Shown here: positions 6,570 to 14,687 of the stretch, piece after piece
How positions within the stretch are numbered: the stretch's first letter is position 1
Layout of the letters: each line of letters opens with the position of its first letter
Origin: DATEOR01 sp035273885
GTDB taxonomy: Bacteria; Actinomycetota; Thermoleophilia; Gaiellales; Gaiellaceae
Direction of reading: 5' to 3'
NCBI GenBank assembly: GCA_035273885.1
Contig: DATEOR010000104.1
Span: 1-18,837, forward strand
DNA: 18,837 nucleotides
Made by a program: the position numbers and the translations under genes
The notes under the pieces: model-generated
What the model saw: the letters and a program-made list of their open reading frames with translations, nothing else
Told to the model about the DNA's origin: nothing
Database searches by the model: none

Positions 6570-8572
6570 GTCTCCTCCCTCGGGCTCGAGAAGCGGCGGA
6601 GCCGCAGGCTGTTCGTGACGACGAAGACGCTCGAGAACGCCATCGCGCCCGCCGCGAGGATCGGGTTGAGCAGCCCGGTCACCGCGAGCGGGATCGCCGC
6701 GACGTTGTAGGCGAACGCCCAGAAGAGGTTGCCCTTGATGGTTGCGAGGACGCGCCGCGAGAGCCGGATGGCATCGGCGGCCGCCCGCAGGTCGCCCGAG
6801 ACGAGCGTCAGGTCACTCGCCTCGACGGCGATGTCCGTGCCCGTGCCGAGCGCGAGACCGAGGTCGGCCTGCGCGAGCGCGGGGGCGTCGTTGACCCCGT
6901 CCCCGACCATGGCGACGACCTCGCCCTCGTCCTGGAGGCGGCGCACCTCGGCGGCCTTCTCGTCGGGCAGGACGCCGGCCACGACGCGCTCGATCCCGAC
7001 CTCCCGCGCGACCCGTGCCGCAGCTTCTTCCGAGTCGCCCGTCAGAAGGAGGGGAGTCAGGCCCAGTGCCCGGAGCTCGGCGACCGCCTCGGCGCTCGTC
7101 GGCTTGACCGTGTCGGCCACCATCACGCGTCCCGCGACGACTCCGTCGACGGAGACCGCCCCGCGGTCGATCTCGACCCGGTGGCCGTCGACGAGGCCGC
7201 TGACGCCGCGGCCCGCCAAATTGTGGAACTCCTCGACCGGCGGGAGAGAGCCGAAGCGCGTTCGCGCCGCCTCGGCGACCGCCCGGCCGACCGGATGCTC
7301 GCTCGCATCCTCGACGGCGCCGGCGAGGCGCAGGACCTCCGGCGAGAGGCCGTTCTCGACGAGCCGGACCCGGCCCTCGGTCACCGTTCCCGTCTTGTCG
7401 AGGAGGACCGTCGTCACCTTCCGGGTCTTCTCCAGCACCTCGGGCCCGCGGATGAGGATGCCGAGCTGCGCGCCGCGTCCCGTTCCGACCATAAGCGCCG
7501 TGGGCGTGGCCAGACCGAGCGCGCAGGGGCAAGCGATGATGAGAACCGCTACGGCGGCCGTGAAGGCGTCTGCGGCGTCTCCGGTCGCGATGAGCCAGCC
7601 GGCGAGGGTCGCCAGCGAGATTGCGAGCACGACCGGGACGAACACCGCCGAGACCCGGTCGGCGAGTCGCTGCACGCGCGCCTTGCCCGTCTGTGCCTGT
7701 GCGACCAGGCGCGCGATCTGGGCAAGGGTCGTGTCGGCACCCACCCGGGTCGCCCGGACGACGAGGCGCCCGGAGACGTTGATCGTCGCGCCGACGACCT
7801 CGTCTCCAGGCACCGTGTCCTCCGGCAGGGGCTCGCCCGTGAGCATCGAGCGGTCGACGGCCGACTCGCCCTCGATGACGACGCCGTCTGTCGGGATGCG
7901 CTCGCCGGGCCGTACCACGAACTCGTCGCCCACCTGGAGCCCGAGGTCGGGCATGGAGAGGTCGGCGAGCGCGCGAATGGCCTCGCCGGCGCGGCGGCGG
8001 GCGCGGGCCTCGAGAAAGCGGCCCAGCAGGATGAGCGTGGTGATCACGCCCGCGACCTCGAAGTAGGTGTCCGCTTCGTCGACGAAGACGAGGGCGGCGA
8101 CCGACCAAGTCCACGCTGAAAGCGTTCCCAGGGAGACCAGCGTGTCCATCGTCACCGCCCGGTGCGCAAGGTTGCGGGCGGCTGCCCGGTGGAACGGCCA
8201 GCCTGCGACGAAGACCACCGGCGTGGCGAGCGCGAACGCCAGCCATTCCCAACCGTCGAACTGGAGCGGGGGCACCATCGCGACGAGAGCGAGCGGGATG
8301 GTCAGCGCGGCTGCGAGCGCGAGTCGCCGGCGCACGGTGTCGCGCGGCTCGTTCCTCGCCTCGGTCCCCGATGAGGCGCGATACCCGGCCGCTTCGACCG
8401 CGGCCAGGAGGGCGTCGACGCCGAGGGTCGCCTCGTCGTAGCGGACTGCGGCCTTCTCGGTGGCGAGGTTGACCGATGCCTGCACCCCCTCGAGCTCGTT
8501 CAGGCCACGCTCGACGCGGGCTGCGCAGCTCGCGCAGGTCATCCCCTCGAGCTCGAGCGTGATCTGGGTCAC
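6566..8572 (-). CDS. copA: Copper-exporting P1B-type ATPase CopA
   Basis: A 668-residue P-type ATPase that pumps Cu(I) out of the cytoplasm. One N-terminal heavy-metal domain carries GMTCASCAARVE (residues 10-21). Membrane helices follow from about 82. The actuator TGEP is at 245-248, the transport-site CPC at 348-350, and the phosphorylated Asp392 is in DKTGT. An SEHP motif and GDGVNDAPAL complete the ATP-binding domain. The Cu(I)-specific tail signatures are present: AYN in helix 7 and MAFSSVFVVTN in helix 8. Length is slightly short because only one metal-binding domain is present. GTG start at 8572; an AGGAG lies only 1 nt upstream, so an internal start such as Met11 cannot be excluded, but it would cut into the metal-binding domain. 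Confidence 0.95.
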   Translation of the reverse strand: MTQITLELEGMTCASCAARVERGLNELEGVQASVNLATEKAAVRYDEATLGVDALLAAVEAAGYRASSGTEARNEPRDTVRRRLALAAALTIPLALVAMVPPLQFDGWEWLAFALATPVVFVAGWPFHRAAARNLAHRAVTMDTLVSLGTLSAWTWSVAALVFVDEADTYFEVAGVITTLILLGRFLEARARRRAGEAIRALADLSMPDLGLQVGDEFVVRPGERIPTDGVVIEGESAVDRSMLTGEPLPEDTVPGDEVVGATINVSGRLVVRATRVGADTTLAQIARLVAQAQTGKARVQRLADRVSAVFVPVVLAISLATLAGWLIATGDAADAFTAAVAVLIIACPCALGLATPTALMVGTGRGAQLGILIRGPEVLEKTRKVTTVLLDKTGTVTEGRVRLVENGLSPEVLRLAGAVEDASEHPVGRAVAEAARTRFGSLPPVEEFHNLAGRGVSGLVDGHRVEIDRGAVSVDGVVAGRVMVADTVKPTSAEAVAELRALGLTPLLLTGDSEEAAARVAREVGIERVVAGVLPDEKAAEVRRLQDEGEVVAMVGDGVNDAPALAQADLGLALGTGTDIAVEASDLTLVSGDLRAAADAIRLSRRVLATIKGNLFWAFAYNVAAIPLAVTGLLNPILAAGAMAFSSVFVVTNSLRLRRFSSPREET

Positions 8573-8582
8573 ACTCCTAGTG

Positions 8583-8601
8583 TATACCCCCTAGGGGTTT
8601 A
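8583..8601. promoter_or_regulatory. CsoR operator in front of copA
   Basis: TATACCCCCTAGGGGTTTA is a near-perfect dyad (ATACCCC-CTA-GGGGTTT, one mismatch) and matches the known actinobacterial/firmicute CsoR box of the form ATACCCCCTAGGGGTAT. It lies 10-28 nt before the copA GTG. It overlaps a TATACA (-10-like, minus strand 8586-8581) and covers the last codons and stop of the upstream phosphatase gene. Binding of apo-CsoR here would block the copA-csoR promoter. Confidence 0.88.
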
Positions 8602-9439
8602 TGACCTCGCGGTCGATCACACGTCCGGAAACGTTCACGGCCTTCAGCCGGATCGCGGCCGGCTGGACGACGATGTCGAGGAAGCCGTGCCCTCGGCGCG
8701 CAAAGGCGCGCCTCGGGTAGCCGTCCGGGCAGGTGCGGAGCGCGTAGAGCTCCTGGCCGCCTCCGCCGTGCACCACGTAGGTGACCCCTTTTCGCGGCGC
8801 GAACCGCTGATAGTTGTGGTCGTGGCCCGCGAGGACGAGATCGACGCCGTAGCGCTCGAAGAGGGGCACCCATCTCGACACGACCGCCGGATTGCTCAGA
8901 TAGCCGCCGCAAGTGTAGGCGGGGTGGTGCAGAGAGACGATCTTCCACGTTGCGGTCGAAGCGGCGAGATGCCGTTTCAGCCAGCGTGTCTGCCCGTCTC
9001 CGACCGCGTTCGAGTTCATGACGAAGAGGTCGAAATCAGGGCGAGACCGCTGGTAGTGGGACGACGGCATGCGGAGGGCGTTGAACTCGTAGCGGCCTCC
9101 GTCGACGCGCACGTCGTGGTTTCCGAGCGTGCCCCGGGGCGCGACCCCCGCGCCTTCGAGCCAGCCGAAGGCATCGCGCCAGTTGCGACGAAACGCCGCC
9201 GGGCTCTCGGTGTAGTCGTTGTCTCCGAGTGTCAGCAGGAGGCTGGCGGGGTGGTCCGCTTCCCACGACTTGATCGCCGCGCCGGTCGCGCGTTCGGTCG
9301 AGCCTCCGACTCCGAAGTCGCCGACGGCGAGGATCCGCGTCGCAGAGCCGGCGGGCGCGGAGAGGATCAGGCCGAGCGCGATTGCGGCCGTTGCGCTCAC
9401 TCGACGCACCCGGTCGGTTGTACCATGCCGCGCGCTCAT
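8591..9439 (-). CDS. Secreted purple-acid-phosphatase-like metallophosphoesterase
   Basis: A 282-residue exported phosphoesterase. An N-terminal signal (VRRVSATAAIALGLILSAPA) precedes the catalytic domain. All five purple acid phosphatase blocks are present in order: GDFG (40-43), GDNDY (72-76, with the Tyr that coordinates Fe3+), GNHD (106-109), VSLHHP and AGHDHNYQR. It probably releases phosphate from esters outside the cytoplasmic membrane, which fits the phosphate genes next door. The ATG start at 9439 overlaps the divergent DUF47 start by two bases (CATG). A GTG at 9409 gives a more standard signal peptide and leaves 28 bp between the genes, and may be the true start. The stop TAG lies inside the CsoR operator of copA. 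Confidence 0.88.
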   Translation of the reverse strand: MSARHGTTDRVRRVSATAAIALGLILSAPAGSATRILAVGDFGVGGSTERATGAAIKSWEADHPASLLLTLGDNDYTESPAAFRRNWRDAFGWLEGAGVAPRGTLGNHDVRVDGGRYEFNALRMPSSHYQRSRPDFDLFVMNSNAVGDGQTRWLKRHLAASTATWKIVSLHHPAYTCGGYLSNPAVVSRWVPLFERYGVDLVLAGHDHNYQRFAPRKGVTYVVHGGGGQELYALRTCPDGYPRRAFARRGHGFLDIVVQPAAIRLKAVNVSGRVIDREVINP

Positions 9440-10058
9440 GCGACTCAGCCTCGTTCCGCGTCCAGCCGAGTTTTACGAGCTCTTCACAGAGGCCGGTGCG
9501 AACGCCCTCGAGGCCGCGCAAAAGGCGGAGACCCGCTTCCGCGAATTTCCGAACTCGTCGGTCACGCAGGCCGACGTGAAGGCGACCGAGCACGAAGGCG
9601 ACCGCATCACGCGGGATCTCATCAGGCTCCTGAACACGCAGTACGTGACGCCGTTCGACCGCGAGGACATCTTCGCTCTTGCCACGGCAATCGACGACGT
9701 GGTCGACCACATCGAGGAGGCGACCGATCTCCTGGAGCTCTATGGCATCGAGTCCCCGACCCGCCAGTCCATCGAGCAGGCCCGGATCCTGACGGCCGCG
9801 GTCGGCCATCTCAACGCCGCGCTCGGCGCGCTCAAAGGCCAACGCGGCATTCAGGAAGAGCTGATCAAGCTCAAGGAGCTCGAGGACGAAGGCGACCGCG
9901 TGCTTCGCGACGCCATTGCCGACCTCTTCCGCGACGAACGGATCGACCCGCTGACGGTCATCCGCTGGAAGGACATCTTCGAAGCGCTCGAGGACGCCCT
10001 CGACGCCGCCGAGAGCGCCGCGAACGTCGTCGGCAACATCGTCGTGAAAAACGCCTAG
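9438..10058 (+). CDS. DUF47/PhoU-like protein, partner of PiT phosphate transporter
   Basis: A 206-residue, almost wholly helical protein of the DUF47 (TIGR00153) family, related to PhoU. Such proteins are usually encoded directly before PiT transporters and modulate them. Typical features are the RPAEFYELFTEAGANALEAA start, a DVKATEHEGDRITRDL helix and a second similar KELEDEGDRVLRDAI helix, giving the two acidic ExxxD repeats that bind metals in PhoU-like folds. The ATG at 9438 was chosen because it gives the family's usual length of about 205-210. The open frame extends upstream, but only through the divergent phosphatase. No Shine-Dalgarno is visible, so a leaderless message is likely. 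It ends 6 nt before the transporter gene. Confidence 0.9.
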   Translation: MRLSLVPRPAEFYELFTEAGANALEAAQKAETRFREFPNSSVTQADVKATEHEGDRITRDLIRLLNTQYVTPFDREDIFALATAIDDVVDHIEEATDLLELYGIESPTRQSIEQARILTAAVGHLNAALGALKGQRGIQEELIKLKELEDEGDRVLRDAIADLFRDERIDPLTVIRWKDIFEALEDALDAAESAANVVGNIVVKNA

Positions 10059-10064
10059 CGTTCA

Positions 10065-11162
10065 ATGGACGACCTCACGCTCGTCGCAGTCGTCGTCGTC
10101 GCGCTCTTCTTCGACTTCACCAACGGGTTCCACGACACGGCCAACTCGATCGCGACGAGCGTCTCGACCCGCGCGCTCTCGCCACGGCTCGCCGTGCTCA
10201 TGTCGGCCGTGCTCAACTTCGCCGGCGCGTTCGTCTCCTTCAAGGTCGCGGCGACGATTGCGAGCGGACTCGTCGACACGGATGCGATCACCCTCGAGAT
10301 CGTCCTTGCCGGCCTCGTTGGTGCGATCACCTGGAATCTGATCACGTGGTACGTCGGCCTGCCGTCGAGCTCCAGCCACGCGCTCATCGGCGGCGTGATC
10401 GGGTCGGCGATCGCGGCCGCCGGGCTCGACGTCGTGAACTGGGACGGGCTCGTCGACAAGGTGCTCGTTCCGTCGCTCCTCGCGCCGTTCTTCGGGATCG
10501 TCCTCGCGGCCGCGATCATGCTCGTGCTCCTGTGGATCATCCGCAGAAGGCACCCCGGGATCGTGAACCGCGTCTTCCGGCGGCTGCAGATCGTCTCCGG
10601 AGGATTCGTCGCGTTCACACACGGGACGAACGACGCGCAGAAGACGATGGGGATCATCTCGCTGGCTCTCGTCGTCTCCGGAAATCTCGACCCGGACTTC
10701 TCCCGTCCACCCGACTGGGTGATCTTCAGCGCCGCCACGGCGATGGCGCTCGGCACATACGCGGGCGGCTGGCGGATCATCAAGACGCTCGGCACCCGGA
10801 TCGCGAAGCTCGACCCGCCGCAGGGCTTCGCCGCGCAGACGTCTTGCGCGACGATCCTCTGGCTGACCGCCCACTACGGCTTCCCTGTCTCGACGACGCA
10901 CACGATCTCCGGCTCGGTGCTCGGCGCGGGAGCGACTCGCCGGCTCTCGGCGGTCCGGTGGGGAGTCGCCGGCAACATCCTCCTCGCCTGGGTGATGACG
11001 ATTCCGTGCGCGGGGCTCGTCGGTGCGGGCATGGAGGTCTTGACCCGGCTGCCCGGAGGAACGGCGCTCGTCTTCGTTCTCACCGGCTTCATCGCGGCTG
11101 CCGCGTTCCTCGGGCGCTCGTTTCAGGGCCGCAGGCTGGCCGCCGCCGAATCCGCGGCGTAA
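10065..11162 (+). CDS. pit: PiT-family inorganic phosphate transporter
   Basis: A 365-residue membrane protein with about 10 hydrophobic segments and the duplicated PiT signature. The first copy is FDFTNGFHDTANSIAT (16-31) and the second is GTNDAQKTMG (near 190). PSSSSHALIGG and PVSTTHTISG blocks each follow one copy. PiT proteins are low-affinity phosphate carriers driven by H+ or Na+ and take up metal-phosphate complexes. The gene lies 6 nt behind the DUF47 gene, forming a standard two-gene uptake unit. The length is at the short end for PiT, with a reduced central cytoplasmic loop. No PHO box was found ahead of this unit, in contrast to the pst operon, in keeping with constitutive low-affinity uptake. 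Confidence 0.94.
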   Translation: MDDLTLVAVVVVALFFDFTNGFHDTANSIATSVSTRALSPRLAVLMSAVLNFAGAFVSFKVAATIASGLVDTDAITLEIVLAGLVGAITWNLITWYVGLPSSSSHALIGGVIGSAIAAAGLDVVNWDGLVDKVLVPSLLAPFFGIVLAAAIMLVLLWIIRRRHPGIVNRVFRRLQIVSGGFVAFTHGTNDAQKTMGIISLALVVSGNLDPDFSRPPDWVIFSAATAMALGTYAGGWRIIKTLGTRIAKLDPPQGFAAQTSCATILWLTAHYGFPVSTTHTISGSVLGAGATRRLSAVRWGVAGNILLAWVMTIPCAGLVGAGMEVLTRLPGGTALVFVLTGFIAAAAFLGRSFQGRRLAAAESAA

Positions 11163-11236
11163 AGAAGCGGGTTCTCGGAGGTGAAACCCCTGTAAATCGG
11201 GCCTCGACGGCCTGCTGCAAGAGCTACGGTCGAAGC

Positions 11237-11374
11237 ATGCGAACAAACGACGACATCTGGCTCCCCGAGCAAGACGCGTGGGGAGTGGACCGACTCGCGT
11301 GGGAAGACGGGCAGGACGACTCGCAGGGCGAGCCCGACGAGCCCGAAGCGACGCCCGAAGACCCGCGCTACTGA
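11237..11374 (+). CDS. Small acidic protein (45 aa), hypothetical
   Basis: The 230 bases between the PiT gene and the methyltransferase gene contain one plausible small ORF. It begins MRTNDDIWLPEQDAWG and ends in a Glu/Asp/Pro-rich tail (PDEPEATPEDPRY). It is strongly acidic, with three Trp in the first 22 residues, no Cys and no membrane segment. A TACGGT box lies 6 nt before the ATG, the same spacing as the TATAGT box of the next gene, and a TCGACG (4 of 6 to -35) lies 15 nt further up, which supports leaderless expression. No known family is recognised. Bases 11163-11236 hold nothing else I can support. Confidence 0.5.
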   Translation: MRTNDDIWLPEQDAWGVDRLAWEDGQDDSQGEPDEPEATPEDPRY

Positions 11375-11380
11375 ACGTCA

Positions 11381-11386
11381 TATAGT
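11381..11386 (+). promoter_or_regulatory. TATAGT -10 box of a leaderless promoter
   Basis: TATAGT matches the -10 consensus at 5 of 6 positions and ends 6 nt before the ATG of the homocysteine methyltransferase gene. Transcription would begin at or next to the start codon. No good -35 is seen, and no Shine-Dalgarno precedes the ATG, both consistent with a leaderless actinobacterial promoter. It lies 7 nt after the stop of the small acidic ORF. Confidence 0.6.
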
Positions 11387-11392
11387 CGCCGG

Positions 11393-12316
11393 ATGGCGAC
11401 CCGAAGCCCTCTCCCGCAGCTCGACGGAAGCACGTTCATCACCGACGGGGGAATGGAGACGACCCTGATCTTCAGGGAAGGGCTCGAGCTTCCGGAGTTC
11501 GCCGCGTTCGTCCTCTTGGACGACGAGGACGGCGTCGCGTCGCTGCGCTCCTACTACACGGCCTACGTTGCGATCGCAAAGCGTCACGGCGTGGGGATCG
11601 TCCTCGACACGCCGACCTGGCGCGCGAATCCCGACTGGGGCGCCCGCCTCGGCTACTCGGCCGAAGCGCTCGAGGACGTCAACCGCGGGGGAGTCGAGCT
11701 CCTGGAAGAGGTGCGCGCCGCGGGGGGCGTCGACGTTGTGATCAGCGGCTGCATTGGGCCTCGCGGCGACGGCTACGTCGTTGCCGACGCGATGGGCCCG
11801 GACGAGGCCCAGGCCTACCACTCGGCCCAGGTCTCCACCTTCGCCCGGACAAGCGCGGACCTCGTCAGCGCGCTCACCCTCAACTACGCTGACGAGGCGA
11901 CGGGGATCGCGCGGGCCGCTGCGGAGGCAGGCATTCCGTCGGTGATCTCATTCACCGTCGAGACCGACGGGCGGCTGCCGAGCGGCCAGGAGCTCCGGGC
12001 AGCCGTCGCCGAGGTGGACGCCGCAACCGAAGCTGCGCCGGCCTACTACATGGTCAACTGCGCCCATCCGACGCACTTCGAGGACGCGCTCGCCGAGGGC
12101 GGCCTCGAACGTGTCCGCGGTCTGCGGGCCAACGCCTCGTCGAAGAGTCACGCGGAGCTGGACGCGGCCGAGGACCTCGACCAGGGCGACCCGGACGACC
12201 TCGCCGCTCGTTACCGGGCTCTGAAGCCGCTTCTGCCCGGGCTCAACGTCGTCGGCGGGTGTTGCGGCACCGACGAGCGCCACATCGAGTCGATCTGCAC
12301 GGCCTTTGCCGGCTAG
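11393..12316 (+). CDS. Homocysteine S-methyltransferase family protein
   Basis: A 307-residue cytoplasmic enzyme of the zinc-dependent homocysteine methyltransferase fold. The N-terminal TDGGMETTLIF block (17-27) fits the start of the barrel. The three zinc-binding cysteines are all present: Cys223 in MVNCAHP and Cys290-Cys291 in VVGGCCGTD. A central SGCIGPRGDGY block also matches. Members transfer a methyl group from S-methylmethionine, S-adenosylmethionine or betaine to homocysteine to give methionine; the donor cannot be read from sequence. There is no cobalamin domain, so it is not MetH. It is preceded by its own TATAGT box. Its stop directly abuts the phoU stop on the other strand (CTAGCTAG), with no intergenic space. 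Confidence 0.9.
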   Translation: MATRSPLPQLDGSTFITDGGMETTLIFREGLELPEFAAFVLLDDEDGVASLRSYYTAYVAIAKRHGVGIVLDTPTWRANPDWGARLGYSAEALEDVNRGGVELLEEVRAAGGVDVVISGCIGPRGDGYVVADAMGPDEAQAYHSAQVSTFARTSADLVSALTLNYADEATGIARAAAEAGIPSVISFTVETDGRLPSGQELRAAVAEVDAATEAAPAYYMVNCAHPTHFEDALAEGGLERVRGLRANASSKSHAELDAAEDLDQGDPDDLAARYRALKPLLPGLNVVGGCCGTDERHIESICTAFAG

Positions 12317-12979
12317 CTAGTGGCTGGCGTCCGTGAACTCGCGGAATTGTCCGCTGACGAGGAAGGCCGTCTGCTCGCCGATGTCCACGGCGTGGTCGCC
12401 GATCCGCTCGAGGCAGCGTGAGACGAGCAGCATCCTGAGGCCCCATTCGCGCAGGTCGGGGTCAGCGGAAAGCGACAGGATCTGGTGGACGACGCGGCGG
12501 TTGGCGGCGTCGATCAGCTCGTCCATCTCCACGAGCGACTCCGCGCTCTCGACGTCGCGGTTGGCGAACGAGTCGAGGGCGGCCTGGATCATCTCCTCGG
12601 CGCGGGCGCCCATGTCCTCGAGCGCCTCGGCAAGCGTCTCGTGCGGCGGCGTGTCGTGGACGAGTTTCGTCAGCTTGGCGACGGTCACGCAGTAGTCGGC
12701 CATGCGCTCGAGATGCAGGTTGATGTGGAGCACGGCGAGGACGTTGCGCAGGTCGATGGCGACCGGGGTCTGGCGGGCGAGGAGCGACTGGATGCCCTCC
12801 TCGATGGCGACGTAGGTCTCGTCGACCTCGTCGTCGAACGCGATCACCTCGTCAGCCAGCTCGGCGTCCTGTCGCTCGAGCGCGTGCAGACAGCCGCGCA
12901 GGGCGCGCAGGACGAGTGCTCCTTCTTCCTGGAGCGCCGACTCGAGCTGGTCGAGCTCTTCCTGGAGAGAGATCCGCAT
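12317..12979 (-). CDS. phoU: Phosphate-signalling regulator PhoU
   Basis: A 220-residue helical protein with two PhoU repeats. The first contains VIAFDDEVDETYVAIEEG and the second VEMDELIDAANRRVVHQI; both have the acidic metal-binding ExxxD pattern. LRNVLAVLHINLHLERMADY and LLVSRCLERIGDHAVDIGEQ are the other classic blocks. PhoU links PstSCAB to the histidine kinase and keeps the regulon off when phosphate is plentiful. The ATG at 12979 shares a base with the pstB stop (TAATG) and has GGGAGG 8 nt upstream; the open frame runs further back only through pstB. It is the last gene of the pst operon. Confidence 0.94.
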   Translation of the reverse strand: MRISLQEELDQLESALQEEGALVLRALRGCLHALERQDAELADEVIAFDDEVDETYVAIEEGIQSLLARQTPVAIDLRNVLAVLHINLHLERMADYCVTVAKLTKLVHDTPPHETLAEALEDMGARAEEMIQAALDSFANRDVESAESLVEMDELIDAANRRVVHQILSLSADPDLREWGLRMLLVSRCLERIGDHAVDIGEQTAFLVSGQFREFTDASH

Positions 12980-13821
12980 TAGCCGAACCTCCCGGTGACG
13001 TAGTCCTCCGTCCGCTTGTCGGCCGGCTTCGTGAAGATCGTCGGCGTGGCGTCGTATTCGACGAGCACCCCGCTGCGCCGGCCGTCTTCGATCTGCACGC
13101 TGAAGAAGGCCGTCATGTCGGCGATGCGCGCGGCCTGCTGCATGTTGTGCGTGACGATCACGATCGTGTACTCGCGCTTGAGCTCGTGCATGAGGTCCTC
13201 GATCCGCGTGGTGGAGATCGGGTCGAGAGCGGAGGCGGGCTCGTCCATGAGCAGCACGTCCGGCTCGACGGCGAGGCAGCGCGCGATGCAGAGCCGCTGC
13301 TGCTGTCCGCCGGAGAGGCTGAGGGCGCTCTCGTCGAGACGGTCCTTGACCTCGTCCCACAGCGCGGCCTGCTGAAGCGCGCGCTCGACCCGGCCGTCGA
13401 GGTCGTCGGTCATGCCGAGGACGCGCGGCCCGAACGCCACGTTGGCGTGAATGGACTTCGGGAACGGGTTCGGCTTCTGGAAGACCATCCCGATCCGCTT
13501 GCGTACTTCGACCGCGTCCACCTGCGGGCCGTAGAGATCCTCGCCGTGGTAGAGGATCGTGCCCTCGACCGCGGCGCTCGGGATCAGGTCGTTCATCCGG
13601 TTGAAGCAGCGGATGAAGGTGCTCTTGCCGCAGCCGGAGGGCCCGATGAACGCCGTGACGAAGTTCTTGTAGACCTCGAGCGAGACGTCCTGGAGCGCGG
13701 GGTTCCCGCCGTACGACACGGTCAACCCGGAGACGTCGAAGACGACCTCTCGCGATTCGCGCGGGGGAAGCTCACGCTCCCGTTGTTGGGCTACCTGCAC
13801 CGGAGTCTCGATGATATTCAC
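12979..13821 (-). CDS. pstB: Phosphate ABC transporter ATPase PstB
   Basis: A 280-residue ATP-binding subunit of the high-affinity phosphate importer. It has Walker A GPSGCGKST (60-68), the Q-loop in VFQKPNPFPKSI (a PstB hallmark), signature LSGGQQQRLCIAR, Walker B VLLMDEPASALDP and the switch His in VTHNMQQA. About 25 extra residues precede the conserved part. The open frame extends far upstream through pstA, so the start had to be chosen. GTG at 13821 overlaps the pstA stop (GTGA) and is preceded by AGAAGAGG. GTG at 13824, one codon earlier, is equally possible. Confidence 0.95.
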   Translation of the reverse strand: MNIIETPVQVAQQRERELPPRESREVVFDVSGLTVSYGGNPALQDVSLEVYKNFVTAFIGPSGCGKSTFIRCFNRMNDLIPSAAVEGTILYHGEDLYGPQVDAVEVRKRIGMVFQKPNPFPKSIHANVAFGPRVLGMTDDLDGRVERALQQAALWDEVKDRLDESALSLSGGQQQRLCIARCLAVEPDVLLMDEPASALDPISTTRIEDLMHELKREYTIVIVTHNMQQAARIADMTAFFSVQIEDGRRSGVLVEYDATPTIFTKPADKRTEDYVTGRFG

Positions 13822-14687
13822 CACCTCTTCTGATAGCGATTGCGGAGCCAGATCGCGCCGGCGTTCAGGAGCAGCACCATGATGAGGAGGACGATGATCG
13901 CCGCGGCGGCGAGCGCCTTGAACTTGGGGTCGGGCAGCTTCGTCCAGTTGTAGATCTGCACGGGAAGCGCGGTGAACGGGCCCAGCACCGTGGGGTTGAA
14001 GGAGATGTACGTCAGCGCGCCGATCAGGATCAGCGGAGCCGTCTCCCCGATCGCGCGGGCGAGTGCGAGGATCGCGCCGGTTGCGATCCCCGGAATCGCG
14101 GCCGGCAGCACCTGGCGCGAGATCACCTGCCACTGCGTCGCGCCGAGCGCGTAGGCGCCCTCGCGGATCGAGCCCGGCACCGCCCGGATCGCCTCGCGGG
14201 CGGCGATGATCACCGTCGGCAGGACGAGCAGCGTGAGGATGAGCGCGCCTGCGAGGAGCACCCGCCCGAGCCCGAGGCCGCGGACGAGGAACGCGAGGCC
14301 GAGGATTCCGTAGACGATCGACGGCACCGCGGCCAGGTTCTGGATGTTCAGCTCGAGCAGGCGGTTGTACCAGCGATTTCGGTCCGCGTACTCCTCGAGG
14401 TAGATCGCAGTGCCGACACCGATCGGCACCGTGAAGAGGATGAGCAGGACGCCGAGGTAGAGCGTGGCGAGGATCGCCGGGCGCGCGCCCGCGATGTCCG
14501 GGTCGGACGAGGGCGGGTTCGTGAGGAGAACCGGGTCGACGTAGGCGACGCCCTTGCGGAGAACGTCGAAGAAGAGTGTCCCCAGTGCGAGGAAGCCGAC
14601 CGCCATCGAGAGAAGGAGCAGCGCGACGAAGATCCGTCCTCGCCAGACGCCGCGCCGCCGGCCGGTCGCGATGGCCGCGACGCTCAT
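13818..14687 (-). CDS. pstA: Phosphate ABC transporter permease PstA
   Basis: A 289-residue inner-membrane permease with about six hydrophobic segments and the EAA-type loop REAIRAVPGSIREGAYALGA that docks on PstB. The region EEYADRNRWYNRLLELNIQNL is typical of PstA, as is AIGETAPLILIGAL in the later helices. It forms the translocation channel with PstC. The ATG at 14687 overlaps the pstC stop (ATGA) and has a good Shine-Dalgarno, GGGAGG, 7 nt upstream. It overlaps pstB by 4 nt at its end, so the whole operon is translationally chained. Confidence 0.95.
   Translation of the reverse strand: MSVAAIATGRRRGVWRGRIFVALLLLSMAVGFLALGTLFFDVLRKGVAYVDPVLLTNPPSSDPDIAGARPAILATLYLGVLLILFTVPIGVGTAIYLEEYADRNRWYNRLLELNIQNLAAVPSIVYGILGLAFLVRGLGLGRVLLAGALILTLLVLPTVIIAAREAIRAVPGSIREGAYALGATQWQVISRQVLPAAIPGIATGAILALARAIGETAPLILIGALTYISFNPTVLGPFTALPVQIYNWTKLPDPKFKALAAAAIIVLLIMVLLLNAGAIWLRNRYQKRW

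Noticed and set aside
11163..11236. Possible terminator or RNA gene after the PiT gene (GGGTT...AACCC and GGCC repeats)
   Set aside because: Stems are only 4-5 bp with long loops and no U-tract, and no tRNA T-loop or other known RNA signature is present.
8687..11374. Very long plus-strand open frame (about 895 codons)
   Set aside because: It is an Arg/Gly/Asp-rich shadow running over the phosphatase, DUF47 and PiT genes, all of which have clear domains in other frames. Only its last 45 codons, from an ATG with a promoter-like box, were kept as a small ORF.
12317..13360. Longer phoU reading frame extending back to 13360
   Set aside because: The extension overlaps essential parts of pstB and is Arg-rich. 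The ATG at 12979 has a good ribosome-binding site and gives the usual PhoU length.
13970..13985. GTTCACC on the minus strand within pstA
   Set aside because: Single half-site inside coding sequence with no 11-bp repeat beside it; taken as chance. A similar single match at about 17297 in the kinase gene was dismissed for the same reason.
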